Assembly (NCBI RefSeq): GCF_018130245.1
Contig: NZ_JAFCKP010000021.1
Location: 24,431 to 88,430 of the forward strand
Direction: 5' to 3'
Source of the DNA: Bradyrhizobium sp. SZCCT0231
Lineage (GTDB): Bacteria > Pseudomonadota > Alphaproteobacteria > Rhizobiales > Xanthobacteraceae
DNA length: 64,000 bases
Positions 51,543 through 60,220 of the stretch are shown in pieces. How positions within the stretch are numbered: the stretch's first letter is position 1; each line of letters begins with the position of its first letter. Both the position numbers and the translations under genes were made by a program. The notes beneath the pieces were generated by a model that was given only the letters and a program-made list of their open reading frames with translations, searched no databases and was not told where the DNA came from.

Positions 51543-52877
51543 ATGAACGATCGGCGGTCTCTTCTGGTGGCGGTGTCGTGTCCCTCGGCCGTTCTCGCCG
51601 CCTGGTTGGCGTTTTCTCTCTCCGCCTATGCGCCTGCCCTGATCGAGAACAGCGGCGCCAATGCAGCTGCCGTCTCGCGCGCCAAGGATCGCGCCAAGGA
51701 TCGCGCCGAGGATCTCGGCCGCCTCGACCTCGCCGATGTGCCGCGCGCTGCGACCATCGAGGACGGCCTCGCCTTGACCGCCGACATCGCCGCCGCCGTC
51801 GCTGCGGCGCCTGCCCCGGCGGAGACAGCGCAGGCAACAACGCCCGAGGAGCCCGCCTCCACCGTCAAGCTCGCCTCGGCCGACCCAGTGCAGATCCTGC
51901 CGACGGAGGCGGCGCCCGCGCCGCAGATTTCGCCTGAACCGGAGTCTATCATCAGCGAGGCTGCCCCTGCGCCGGAGCCCGTCAAGCTCGCATCGGCAGA
52001 TCCCGCCGAGATCGTGACGACGGACGCACTGTCCCCCGCGGCGATCGCGAGCGGCCCCGTCGCGCCTGCGAGCAGCGCGTCACCATCTGCCGACACCGTG
52101 GCCGTGCTCGACGAATGCTTCGTCATGGATGCCTGCATCGACCGGTATCTCTGGGCGCTCTATCAGCGCACCGCGAAAGAGGACACGATCAAGGTTCAGG
52201 AGCGGCGCGCCGTCACCATCAAGCGCAAGGGCAAGACCGTCACCGTGATGCGCAGCTTCACGAAGCTGGTCGATCAGGACTTCACCTGGAAGGATCCGAA
52301 GGCAGCCGAGCGCGCCGGCATGTCGATGATGGACTACGTCATCGGCGGCATGGACAAGAGTTTCAAGCAGAAGCTGTTCCGCACGCTCCTCGCGGCCGAA
52401 GCCGCCGGCCTGTCGCCGGGCATCACCAGCGCATTCCGCGACGATTACCGCCAGTCGATCGCGAGCGGCCTGAAGGCTGCCTCCGACCGTTCCTATCATG
52501 GCGGCAGCACGCGCGGCGGATATGGTCACGGCATGGCGGCCGACATCGTCAGCACCCAGGGCAATAACCGAGCGCAGCGCTGGGTCTCGACCGAGATCCT
52601 GTGGAAGTGGGTCGACGCCAACGGCAAGGCGTTCGGCATCGGCCGTCCCTATCTCGGCCGCGATCCGCCGCATGTCGGCCCGATTGACGGCAAGGAATAC
52701 ATCTCGAAGCGCGGCACCTCCGATCGCAAGGAAGTTGCCAGCGCCAAGCCGAAGAAGCCGCGGGCTGTCGCCAGCGCCAAGCCGCCCAAGGCGCCGAAGG
52801 CACACGCCGCGGGCGAGCAGAAGAACCCGGCCAAGCCGCAGAAATCGGCGCAGTCCGCCACCAAGCGCGCAACCTGA
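51543..52877 (+). CDS. Envelope protein with D-Ala-D-Ala peptidase-like (M15-type) domain
   Basis: 444 residues. N-terminal hydrophobic segment (about 6-30, signal or anchor), an Ala/Pro-rich linker (about 35-185) with two KLASADP units, then a C-terminal domain (about 225-390) with SYHGGSTRGGYGHGMAADIVS and PYLGRDPPHVGPIDGKEYIS. The S-x-H ... G-x-A-x-D and H-V-G-P pattern is that of zinc D,D-peptidases (M15/VanY-like), with a basic Lys/Pro tail. Likely acts on peptidoglycan in the periplasm. GGAGG lies 8 nt before ATG 51543. Confidence 0.72.
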   Translation: MNDRRSLLVAVSCPSAVLAAWLAFSLSAYAPALIENSGANAAAVSRAKDRAKDRAEDLGRLDLADVPRAATIEDGLALTADIAAAVAAAPAPAETAQATTPEEPASTVKLASADPVQILPTEAAPAPQISPEPESIISEAAPAPEPVKLASADPAEIVTTDALSPAAIASGPVAPASSASPSADTVAVLDECFVMDACIDRYLWALYQRTAKEDTIKVQERRAVTIKRKGKTVTVMRSFTKLVDQDFTWKDPKAAERAGMSMMDYVIGGMDKSFKQKLFRTLLAAEAAGLSPGITSAFRDDYRQSIASGLKAASDRSYHGGSTRGGYGHGMAADIVSTQGNNRAQRWVSTEILWKWVDANGKAFGIGRPYLGRDPPHVGPIDGKEYISKRGTSDRKEVASAKPKKPRAVASAKPPKAPKAHAAGEQKNPAKPQKSAQSATKRAT

Positions 52878-52881
52878 CCGG

Positions 52882-53700
52882 TTACGGCTTGCGTCCGAGC
52901 ATCGGCAACGGCACAAGCCGCATCTCGGCGGAGCCGGCTTGCTGTGTGCGCAGCAGCACTGCAAAGATCGTGTCGACTGCAAGCCGTACGGCCGACTCCA
53001 TCGCTTCGCCCTTGGCCAGGCTCGCCGCGATCAGGCCGGTGAGGAGGTCGCCGGTGCCATAGGGGCGGATCGGCAGGCGCGATGTCGCAAAGCGCGACAA
53101 TCGCCCGTCGGCGCACAGGATCGTCTCCACTTGCCCCGCCACTGTGTCAGCGAGGATGCAGCCGGTGGCGACGACGTCGGTGCGTCCCGCCCCTGCCAGC
53201 ACCGCGCACGCCGCACTCAGGCCCTGGGCATCGGCGATCGTGACTCCCGAGAGCAGCTCGAGCTCGAACTGGTTCGGCGTCGTGAGGCTCGCCGCCGGCA
53301 GCAGCCGGTGCCGGACAACGTCCAAAATGCCGTCCGCGACATAGACGCGGCCGTCGTCGCCGATTACAGGGTCGCAGAGATAGACGAGCTTCGCATTCCG
53401 CGTGCGCGCCCGTTCGACGAAATCGGCGATCACGGCGGCATTGCCGGGCGAGCCGAGATAGCCGGTCACGAGCACGGCCGCCTCGTCGACGAGACCGCGC
53501 TCCTCCACGCCCTTCAGGAGATCGGCGACGAGCTCGGTCTCCAGCACCCGCCCACGCAGGCTCGGATAGCGCGGATGGTTGGATAGCAGCGTCGTCGGCA
53601 CCGCGGCGACGTTCACGCCCTCCGCCTGCATGGCGTAGGCAGCCGCGCTGTTGCCGACATGGCCGTGGACCACCTGGCTTTGAATGGAGATGACGAGCAT
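52882..53700 (-). CDS. pdxY: Pyridoxal kinase
   Basis: 272 residues, ribokinase fold. Phosphorylates pyridoxal to pyridoxal 5'-phosphate in the vitamin B6 salvage pathway. Signatures are SQVVHGHVGNSAAAYAMQAEG at the substrate site, the VYLCDPVIGDDGRVYV loop, TPNQFELELLSG and the anion-hole PYGTGDLLTGLIAA near the C-terminus (with the catalytic aspartate in GTGD). ATG 53700 starts the first strand. Convergent with the D,D-peptidase-like gene; stops 4 bp apart. Confidence 0.92.
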   Translation of the reverse strand: MLVISIQSQVVHGHVGNSAAAYAMQAEGVNVAAVPTTLLSNHPRYPSLRGRVLETELVADLLKGVEERGLVDEAAVLVTGYLGSPGNAAVIADFVERARTRNAKLVYLCDPVIGDDGRVYVADGILDVVRHRLLPAASLTTPNQFELELLSGVTIADAQGLSAACAVLAGAGRTDVVATGCILADTVAGQVETILCADGRLSRFATSRLPIRPYGTGDLLTGLIAASLAKGEAMESAVRLAVDTIFAVLLRTQQAGSAEMRLVPLPMLGRKP

Positions 53701-53739
53701 GAGAGAGGTCCGTAGAGTCAAACACAGAGGGTGGCAAGA

Positions 53740-53825
53740 GTAGCCCGGATGGAGCGCACGCGTAATCCGAGACTCTTGTCGCAACACAGAACCCCGGATT
53801 TCGCTTTTCGCTCCATCCGGGCTAC
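53740..53825 (+). repeat. Interspersed palindromic repeat family B, copy 4
   Basis: GTAGCCCGGATGGAGCGCACGCGTAATCC ... CCGGATTTCGCTTTTCGCTCCATCCGGGCTAC, between pdxY and the TetR gene. Longer central spacer than the other copies. Confidence 0.85.
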
Positions 53826-53841
53826 AGGCCGGTCTCGCGCT

Positions 53842-54474
53842 TCAACGTCGTGCAAGCTCTCCGAGATAGGCGCAGAACATATCGGCCAAACCGTCGGCGT
53901 GACGCGCAATCTCGGCCTCGCTGCGCGGTGTTTCCGAAAATCGCTTGCCGACCTCGCTGAGCGTCGTCGTGATAAGTTCGCCGGCGAGGCTCCGCGTCGC
54001 ATCCGAGGCTCTTGGCAGCGCCTCCCGCATGAAGGCATCGACGATGCCCCTGCCGGCCGCCCGCGCCGCGTGCGCTTCGGGCGCGTCGCGATAGAGCGGC
54101 GCGGCGTCATTGAGAGCCGTGCGGATCGCAGCCTCCTCGCACTCGGAGCGGATGAAAGCATGGACCAGCGCGCGCAGCCGCGCCGGTGGCGGCTTGGCCT
54201 GATCGGCGAGGATGCCGCGCAGCAGCTCGCTGGTGCGCCGCCACTCGTCGCTCTGCAGACGAAACAGGATCGCGGCCTTGTTCGGAAAATATTGATAGAG
54301 CGACCCGACGCTCACCCCGGCCCGCTCCGCCACCCGCGCCGTGGTGAAACGCTGCGCGCCCTCCTTCGCCAGGACCTGAACAGCCGCATCCAGAATGGCC
54401 GCCACCAGCTCCGTCGAGCGGGCCTGTTGCGGCTGTTTTCGTGAAGAAATTGAACGGCTTCGACGGTCGGCCAT
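53842..54474 (-). CDS. TetR/AcrR family transcriptional regulator
   Basis: 210 residues. The N-terminal helix-turn-helix (about 20-66: LVAAILDAAVQVLAKEGAQRFTTARVAERAGVSVGSLYQYFPNKA in pieces) is typical. The ligand-binding C-terminal helices are not assignable. It is divergent from the methyltransferase gene across about 97 bp and probably regulates it and the SMR transporter beyond. Confidence 0.92.
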   Translation of the reverse strand: MADRRSRSISSRKQPQQARSTELVAAILDAAVQVLAKEGAQRFTTARVAERAGVSVGSLYQYFPNKAAILFRLQSDEWRRTSELLRGILADQAKPPPARLRALVHAFIRSECEEAAIRTALNDAAPLYRDAPEAHAARAAGRGIVDAFMREALPRASDATRSLAGELITTTLSEVGKRFSETPRSEAEIARHADGLADMFCAYLGELARR

Positions 54475-54571
54475 GGCTCACTTGGGCAATGCGAATAGGA
54501 AATGCGACGAATTAGTCGTATTTCAGCCGGCGCGCAAGCACGCGCTTCTTCGCCGACCCTGGAGACTTCGA

Positions 54572-55237
54572 ATGACCTTTCCGACCATCACATCGCTTGC
54601 GCCGCTGCTGGATCGCCTGTTCGGTGAAGCCGACGCAGCAAGCGGCGCAACGCAAGCCGCCGTCGCAGATCTGTCCGACGCGGACCGGGCGCGGATGATG
54701 CGGAGCAAGACCGAATATCGCGACCTCTACGGACGCCTGAAGGACGCGCCGCTCGCGGTCTCGCGCGAAACCGGAGCGCTGCTCTACATGCTGGCGCGCA
54801 GCTCGCGCGCCCGGTCCATCGTGGAGTTCGGCACCTCATTCGGCATCTCGACGCTGCACCTTGCCGCAGCCTTGCGCGACAATGGCGGCGGCCGTCTCAT
54901 CACCAGCGAATTCGAGCCGTCCAAGGCGGCGCGGGCGCGCGACAACCTCTCGGCCGGCGGCCTGATCGATCTCGTCGAAATCCGCAAAGGCGATGCGCTG
55001 AGGACGCTCAGCACCGATCTGCCCGATACGATCGATCTCGTGCTGCTCGACGGCGCCAAAGCGCTCTACCCTGAGATCCTGGATCTGGTCGAAGGCCATC
55101 TCCGGCCGGGCGCGATCATCGTCGCCGACAATGCCGACGACAGCCCCGACTATCTGGCGCGGGTGCGCGCGCCCGGCAGCGGCTACATGTCGACGGCCTT
55201 CGCCGACGACGTCGAGCTGTCCGTGCGAATCAGCTAG
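54572..55237 (+). CDS. Class I SAM-dependent O-methyltransferase
   Basis: 221 residues. SAM-binding motif SIVEFGTSFGISTLHLA, then LITSEFEPSKAARAR and IDLVLLDGAKALYPEILDLV; the layout is that of catechol/caffeoyl-CoA-type O-methyltransferases, though the metal-binding residues are not fully conserved (DNADDSPD). The substrate is unknown. ATG 54572 has GGAG upstream. TetR regulation from the divergent gene is likely. Confidence 0.8.
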   Translation: MTFPTITSLAPLLDRLFGEADAASGATQAAVADLSDADRARMMRSKTEYRDLYGRLKDAPLAVSRETGALLYMLARSSRARSIVEFGTSFGISTLHLAAALRDNGGGRLITSEFEPSKAARARDNLSAGGLIDLVEIRKGDALRTLSTDLPDTIDLVLLDGAKALYPEILDLVEGHLRPGAIIVADNADDSPDYLARVRAPGSGYMSTAFADDVELSVRIS

Positions 55238-55405
55238 CGCCGCATGCCGCCGCACGATTCATTGCGCGGCGGCATCGTGTTGCCTCGACCCAGGGCAACG
55301 GGTCCCGGCCGCATGAATGATGTCGCAGGTTCGTCACCGACACATGATATCGGCTCGCGGCAAAAAGCCCGTCCCACGCGGTCTCTTTCTTACGCCGAGA
55401 GGCTC

Positions 55406-55750
55406 ATGACCTCCGCCTTCAATGCCTACGCAGCTCTCGCCCTCGCCATCGTGTTCGAGGTCACAGCGTCGGCGTTGCTGCAGCAATCCGCGCAGTTCAC
55501 CCGTCCCTGGCCGACGCTGGCGATGGTGCTGTTCTACGTCGCCTCGTTCTACGCGCTGTCGGTGGCGATCCGGGTCATCCCGTTGAGCATCGCCTATGCG
55601 ATCTGGGGCGGCGTCGGCATCATCCTGACCGCCACCGTCTCGTTCGTGCTGTTCCGCCAGATACTGGACGCCGCAGCCTTCGTCGGCATCGCGCTGATCG
55701 TATCCGGGGTCGTGATCATCAACCTGTTCTCGGAGACCACGGTGCGTTGA
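55406..55750 (+). CDS. Small multidrug resistance (SMR) family transporter
   Basis: 114 residues, four transmembrane helices. The conserved TM1 glutamate is E18 in ALAIVFEVTASALLQ, and the GVGIILTATVSFVLFRQ segment is EmrE-like. SMR dimers export lipophilic cations or guanidinium by proton antiport. The gene lies 168 bp after the methyltransferase, same strand, and may share TetR control. Confidence 0.92.
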   Translation: MTSAFNAYAALALAIVFEVTASALLQQSAQFTRPWPTLAMVLFYVASFYALSVAIRVIPLSIAYAIWGGVGIILTATVSFVLFRQILDAAAFVGIALIVSGVVIINLFSETTVR

Positions 55751-55768
55751 TGCCGCCCCGGCGCGCGG

Positions 55769-56131
55769 TTATTGGCTCTGCACCGGCTTGGGCGGACGCG
55801 GCGCAGAACGGGGCGCCTTTGCACCGGGCTTGGCTGCGGCCCGGGGCGGCGGCCCATCGACCGACTCCAGGTAGGCGGCGAGTGCCTTGGCCGAGTCGGA
55901 ACTGGTCGCGTAGTGGTCCTTCAGGAACCAGGACAGCGTCAGGCTGAAGCGGCCCTTGGCGAGGCCGCGTGGGCTGCGGTGGCAGGTCGCGCAGCCTTCA
56001 GCGAAGAGCTTCGCGGGCGATTTGCCGGCGTCGAGATTTTGCGCGACGGCGGCCGGCGCCGTCAGCACTACGGCTGCCAGAATCATCAGGGGCGCGGTCA
56101 GCTCGCGCCCCGGTCGAAACAGCGACGTCAA
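55769..56131 (-). CDS. Small exported c-type cytochrome
   Basis: 120 residues: signal peptide about 1-31 (ending AAVAQ), heme motif CATCH in LFAEGCATCHRSP, an LTLSWFLKDHYATSSDSAKALAAYLESVDG C-terminal helix, and a Pro/Ala/Lys tail. Probable mono-heme periplasmic electron carrier. Start taken as TTG 56131, which has an AGGGGGA site and gives a complete signal peptide; no ATG fits. Confidence 0.78.
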   Translation of the reverse strand: MTSLFRPGRELTAPLMILAAVVLTAPAAVAQNLDAGKSPAKLFAEGCATCHRSPRGLAKGRFSLTLSWFLKDHYATSSDSAKALAAYLESVDGPPPRAAAKPGAKAPRSAPRPPKPVQSQ

Positions 56132-56159
56132 ATGTCGTCCCCCTCGCCCCGTCGTGCGA

Positions 56160-56339
56160 TCAGGCTGCGGACAGCTGATCGAATTCGGGCGGCGCGTAGG
56201 CCTTGCCGTCCTGGTCGGTGATGACGACCCGCCATCCCTCGCTCGCCCACACTTTCGCCTTCGCCACGATGAGCAGCCGGCTCTCGCGGGCGAAACTGTA
56301 CTTCTCGTTGTCGCGTTCTGCGACCATCTTGTAGGCCAA
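56160..56339 (-). CDS. Small hypothetical protein upstream of the cytochrome gene
   Basis: 59 residues: MVAERDNEKYSFARESRLLI, AKAKVWASEGWRVVITDQDG and YAPPEFDQL. A compact alpha/beta peptide common in this group by style. Start TTG 56339 has AGGGGA upstream; ATG 56327 is an alternative. It precedes the cytochrome gene by 28 nt on the same strand, so they are likely co-transcribed. Confidence 0.6.
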   Translation of the reverse strand: MAYKMVAERDNEKYSFARESRLLIVAKAKVWASEGWRVVITDQDGKAYAPPEFDQLSAA

Positions 56340-56498
56340 TTCGCATCCCCTTGCGTCGCCCTGCACCCGGCCTCCTCGTGGCAGCGGGCTTTGGCGGCAA
56401 TTCGCCGGGAGCGTGGCAATTTGGTGCCATCCGCAGGCGGCTTTGCCGGCCCCGTGCCATTGGCAACGGAGCCGATCCTGCTGCGTCGGATCGGCGCC

Positions 56499-56610
56499 GA
56501 TCCGGACCCGAAGGGCCGCGTCAGCGCAAAGTGCGGAGCGGTTTTCCGGAAAGGTCATGCGCAAAAACAACCTAAAGCGCGATGACGATTTATCCAAATC
56601 TCATCGCGCT
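56499..56610 (+). repeat. Interspersed palindromic repeat family A, copy 2
   Basis: GATCCGGACCCGAAGGGCCGCG ... GCGGTTTTCCGGAAAGGTCATGC ... GCGCGATGACGATTTATCC ... TCATCGCGCT. Shares the GGGCCGCG block with the 7.0 kb copy, while its right arm matches the 63.9 kb copy. The left AGCATG end is lost. Confidence 0.82.
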
Positions 56611-56892
56611 TCAGTGCACGCGGATAATATGGGGGCGGCCGAGATTGATCAGGCCCTGCACCGCCGAGAGGCGGTCATCGAGGGCTGCAATGGTGAGCAG
56701 CAGATTGTTGCGGCGCTCGTCGAGCATGCCCATCTCGGCGCCGGTCAGCTTCTTACTCATCCGCTCCTTGTGAATTCCATCGAGGGATTTGCGCAGTCCG
56801 GCAATCAGGCCGGCCAGCTGCTTGGCCTCCTTGGTCATCGACCGCTTCGCGACATTTTGCTGACGGCGCGTCTCCGCTTGGCTCTGTCTCAT
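56611..56892 (-). CDS. Small hypothetical helical protein
   Basis: 93 residues, charged and helical: RQQNVAKRSMTKEAKQLAG, HKERMSKKLTGAEMGMLDERR, and a hydrophobic LLLTIAALDDRLSAVQGLINL. No signal peptide. GGAGG directly precedes a triple ATG; the third (56892) has the best spacing. It ends against a family A repeat. Family not recognised. Confidence 0.7.
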   Translation of the reverse strand: MRQSQAETRRQQNVAKRSMTKEAKQLAGLIAGLRKSLDGIHKERMSKKLTGAEMGMLDERRNNLLLTIAALDDRLSAVQGLINLGRPHIIRVH

Positions 56893-57026
56893 CATCATCC
56901 TCCGGCGCCCCGCTGCCCCGAGTGGATGCCTACAGCTTTGGGTAGACATATTACGATCGATGAAATCTGCCCGCGAAGAACTTTCTTAAATTGTACGCGC
57001 ACGGAACTTGAGGCCGCGCCGAAGCA

Positions 57027-57054
57027 GAAAGCCCGGCACGAAGGCCGGGCTTTC
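57027..57054 (-). terminator. Terminator of the SH3-type protein gene
   Basis: Stem GAAAGCCCGGC / GCCGGGCTTTC with a 5-nt loop, 9 nt after the minus-strand stop at 57064, followed on the minus strand by TGCTTC. Confidence 0.75.
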
Positions 57055-57063
57055 CAGTGAAGG

Positions 57064-58038
57064 CTAGTGCTTCTGGTGGCCGCCTCCGGGGCCGCCGGCC
57101 GGGGCGCCGCCGCTACGTGGCGCGGCATTGACGTGCGGAGCACCACCGCCGCCGGGATGTGACATGGCAGGTGCGGCCGCGCGCGGTGCCGGCATCTGCG
57201 CGCGCGCATTCATCGGCGCACCGTGGCTCACCTTGGGCTGCGCGACATGCGGCGTCGCAGGCCGTGCGGCAGGTGCGGTCGACACACGCGGTGCTTCGTG
57301 CGCACGCGCCATCGGCTGGGCACGCGCCGCAGCGCGGCTCGCGGCCTGCTCGTGTATCATGCGTGCCTGAGCATCGCGCGGATTGCGAGTCTGCACATTG
57401 GTCGGCTCATGCGCGGGGCGCTCGCTCCGTCCGGCACGCGTCCGGTCGGCGGCAACGGCAGCGTCGCGTTTCGTGATCGCAGCGTCACGCTTCGTGATCG
57501 CAGCGTCACGTCCCGAGATCGCGGCGGCCCCCTTGCCACGCACGCCTTCGCGTTCCAGCGCGATTGCGGCGTCACGCGTCGCTGCACGACCGATACGGGC
57601 TACGCCCGGGTCGACCGTCATCCGCGTCGCGAAGCGCTGATGCGAGGTCCAGTAATTATTCCAGTAAGCGTGGCGGCGATACCAGGGCCGCCCCTCATAA
57701 TAGCTCGACCAGTACGAGGTCAGCACGAACGGGACGACGGGCACATCGATCACGTCGACATAGTCGGGGAGATAGACGTAGCGCTTGCGGTAGAGATATT
57801 CGAGATATTGCGACGACACCCAGCCGCGATCGTCGGAGAAGCTGACGTCGCACCAGGCATTGCCGCGCAGGCAGCCATGGATGTTGACGCGGGCGCCACC
57901 GGGGATGCGATCGACCAGGGGAAAACCCGTGCCCGGCCCGGCACGCAGGCCGGTCGAGACGGTGACGATGCCCGGCGCGGCCAGCACGGCCGTCGGGGCA
58001 AGCAACAATGCGGCAACCAGAATGCTTCTCAATTTCAT
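57064..58038 (-). CDS. Exported SH3-domain protein with tandem-repeat tail
   Basis: 324 residues: signal peptide about 1-20; bacterial SH3 domain (about 24-85: IVTVSTGLRAGPGTGFPLVDRI, WCDVSFSDDRGWVSSQYLEYL in pieces); a Tyr/Trp-rich segment (YWSSYYEGRPWYRRHAYWNNYW in pieces); three RDAAITK units (about 160-185, encoded by near-perfect 21-bp DNA repeats); and a His/Ala/Pro/Gly-rich tail. SH3b domains often bind cell-wall peptides. GAGGAGG lies 8 nt before ATG 58038. An exact general-stress promoter lies upstream. Confidence 0.85.
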   Translation of the reverse strand: MKLRSILVAALLLAPTAVLAAPGIVTVSTGLRAGPGTGFPLVDRIPGGARVNIHGCLRGNAWCDVSFSDDRGWVSSQYLEYLYRKRYVYLPDYVDVIDVPVVPFVLTSYWSSYYEGRPWYRRHAYWNNYWTSHQRFATRMTVDPGVARIGRAATRDAAIALEREGVRGKGAAAISGRDAAITKRDAAITKRDAAVAADRTRAGRSERPAHEPTNVQTRNPRDAQARMIHEQAASRAAARAQPMARAHEAPRVSTAPAARPATPHVAQPKVSHGAPMNARAQMPAPRAAAPAMSHPGGGGAPHVNAAPRSGGAPAGGPGGGHQKH

Positions 58039-58064
58039 GGCGTATTCCTCCTCTTCCGAGTCGG

Positions 58065-58089
58065 AACGCGCAAGCGGAACGGGCGTTCC
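58065..58089 (-). promoter_or_regulatory. Sigma-EcfG-type promoter (minus strand)
   Basis: On the minus strand GGAAC (58089-58085), 16-nt spacer, CGTT (58068-58065): exact consensus, 27 nt upstream of the SH3-protein start and ahead of its ribosome site. Confidence 0.75.
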
Positions 58090-58192
58090 TCGCGCGGCGG
58101 CCGCATCAAACGAAAGACAGAGCTGCACGCCCGCACGGCGGGTTCAATATTCATCCGCCGTTCATCGCAGCAGCAAGCGGCGCCGCTCGGCG

Positions 58193-60115
58193 TCAGCCCA
58201 CCGTCATCATGAAGCGGCCGAAGTACGACGCAAGCCCAGCATAATCATCGAGCGGCAGCACGGTCGCGACATACTGATCCGGGCGGACCACGACCATGCA
58301 GCCGGCTTTTCGATCGATGCCGCGCATTGCGAAGACGTCGTGGCCGCCCTTGAGATCCGGACAAAACATCTTCTCGTAGTCGATCAAGCCATAGCGGCCC
58401 TTGCGCGGGAGCAGCAGCGGTGGCATCGCGGCGACGGCAAGCTCACGATGATCCTGCTGGAAGACGGCGCGCAGGTCGATCATGCTGTCGATGTCTGCGC
58501 CAACAGACGTGTTTCGCCGCATCGGCGATTCCCGGGCCTCGGTCAGGAAGTTGCACAGCGCGCGAATGGCCGATCCGGCAGCCGCAGGATCCTCCGCAGG
58601 CGAGAACGCGTAGATGCGGAAGCGGCCGTCGGCCTGCGCGGCATGGCCGAGATGCACCGGCTTGGCGTCCGCCAGCCGGATCACCGGCGCGGAATGGAAG
58701 CGCTTGCCGATGACGTGGCCTTCCGCGAGATGCTGATGCGTGGCCGCGCCGGTGAGGACCGATGGCGTGTAATGTGTCGCCGTGCCCGCAGTGTAGCGTC
58801 CGTGCTGGACAAAATAGTCCTGCGTCTTGGCGGCATCGGCGCCGCCGGTCTTGGCGGCGGAAGCGAGAATCCCCGCCCACTCGCGGTCGAAATCGATCAG
58901 CTCCTTCGCGACCGCCTGGCGCTCCGCCGAATAGGAATGCAGCAAGCCCGGCGCACACTGCCTCCGCAGCACGCCGGCGAGCTTCCAGCCGAGATTGAAG
59001 GCATCCTGCATCGAGACGTTCATGCCCTGCCCCGCCTTCGGGCTGTGAGTATGGCAGGCATCGCCGGCGATGAAGATGCGCGGCAGGCGCGTATCGATCT
59101 CGGCCTCCGGCACGTCGTCGAACTTGTCGGTGAGGCGCTGGCCGATCTCGTAGACCGACCACCAGGCGATCTCCTTCACGTCGAGCGTATGCGGCTTCAG
59201 TATCCGCTGCGCCTTGGCGATCACGTCGTCAGCGGTGATGTTGCGGTTCGCAACGCGCTCGCCGACATCGAGCTTGGCGAGCTCGACATAGATGCGGACC
59301 ATGTAGCCGCCTTCACGTGGAATGATCAGCAGGCTGCCGTCCTTGGCCGACTGAATCAGGCACTTGAAGCGGATATCAGGGAAATCCGTCACCGCCAGCA
59401 CGTCCATCACGCCCCAGGCGTGGTTGGCGGAATCGCCATGCAGCTCGCGACCGATGGATTTGCGCACCGTGCTGCGTGCGCCGTCGCAGCCGACGACATA
59501 GCGCGCCCTGATCGTCTCGACCTTGCCCGCGTTCGCGGCATCGACACATTCGAGGCGCACGGTCACGGCATGACCGGCGGCGTCAGCGGCAGGATCGACA
59601 TGGAGATCAAGCACGCGCCGGCTGTAATACGGCTCGAGCTTCGCCGGCGATTTGCGCATGACGTCGAGAAAGCAGTCATGGACGCGCGCCTGGTTGAGGA
59701 TGACGTGCGGGAACTCCGACAGCCCGTCCTCGACGTCCTGCACCCGGCCGCTGCGCGTGATCTTCTCCGGCGTCCGCTCATCCGGCTTCCAGAACGTCGT
59801 CTCGTTGACCCAACAGGCCTCCTTCAGCACACGCTCGCTGAAGCCATAGGCGTGAAACATCTCCATGGTGCGGCAGGCGATGCCGTCGGCCTGGCCAACC
59901 AGCAGGCGGTCCGGCTTCTGCTCGACGATGCAGGTCTTGATCTCAGGGAATTGCGCAAGCTGGGCGGCGAGCGTCAGGCCGGCAGGCCCGCAGCCGACGA
60001 TGAGAACATCGACCTCGTCAGGCAGGGCGCCCGCAGCCCCCGATGCCTGAACGCGCGCGGCGGGATCGGCAATTTCAGGGTCACCCGGCTGAAATCCATT
60101 CAGATGGAATTGCAT
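58193..60115 (-). CDS. FAD-dependent aromatic monooxygenase (phenol 2- / 3-hydroxybenzoate 4-monooxygenase-like)
   Basis: 640 residues, class A flavoprotein hydroxylase. GxGxxG FAD motif DVLIVGCGPAGLTLAAQL (about 38-55), DG/DGARSTVRKSIG, and GD motif RIFIAGDACHTHSPKAGQGMNVSMQDAFNLGWKL in pieces; the C-terminal ~170 residues form the thioredoxin-like domain found in the phenol hydroxylase/MobA subgroup. It inserts one oxygen into an aromatic ring using NAD(P)H. ATG 60115 has GAGAGG upstream. Divergent from a MarR gene with a palindromic operator between, so probably induced by its aromatic substrate. Confidence 0.9.
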   Translation of the reverse strand: MQFHLNGFQPGDPEIADPAARVQASGAAGALPDEVDVLIVGCGPAGLTLAAQLAQFPEIKTCIVEQKPDRLLVGQADGIACRTMEMFHAYGFSERVLKEACWVNETTFWKPDERTPEKITRSGRVQDVEDGLSEFPHVILNQARVHDCFLDVMRKSPAKLEPYYSRRVLDLHVDPAADAAGHAVTVRLECVDAANAGKVETIRARYVVGCDGARSTVRKSIGRELHGDSANHAWGVMDVLAVTDFPDIRFKCLIQSAKDGSLLIIPREGGYMVRIYVELAKLDVGERVANRNITADDVIAKAQRILKPHTLDVKEIAWWSVYEIGQRLTDKFDDVPEAEIDTRLPRIFIAGDACHTHSPKAGQGMNVSMQDAFNLGWKLAGVLRRQCAPGLLHSYSAERQAVAKELIDFDREWAGILASAAKTGGADAAKTQDYFVQHGRYTAGTATHYTPSVLTGAATHQHLAEGHVIGKRFHSAPVIRLADAKPVHLGHAAQADGRFRIYAFSPAEDPAAAGSAIRALCNFLTEARESPMRRNTSVGADIDSMIDLRAVFQQDHRELAVAAMPPLLLPRKGRYGLIDYEKMFCPDLKGGHDVFAMRGIDRKAGCMVVVRPDQYVATVLPLDDYAGLASYFGRFMMTVG

Positions 60116-60154
60116 GAGCACCTCTCCCGCCAAATTTCTGCTTGGATATTGCTC

Positions 60155-60177
60155 AGTATGCTGACTATCAGTATACT
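60155..60177. promoter_or_regulatory. Palindromic operator between monooxygenase and MarR genes
   Basis: AGTATGCTGA-CTA-TCAGTATACT: 10-bp arms matching at 9 of 10 positions around a 3-nt centre. It lies 40 nt upstream of the monooxygenase start and 44 nt upstream of the MarR GTG, placed to control both genes. The composition (A/T-rich, dyad) fits a MarR-family site. Confidence 0.75.
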
Positions 60178-60220
60178 TGTCAACGACGCCTGCACCTCAT
60201 TGCGGCTTCCGGAGGATTCG

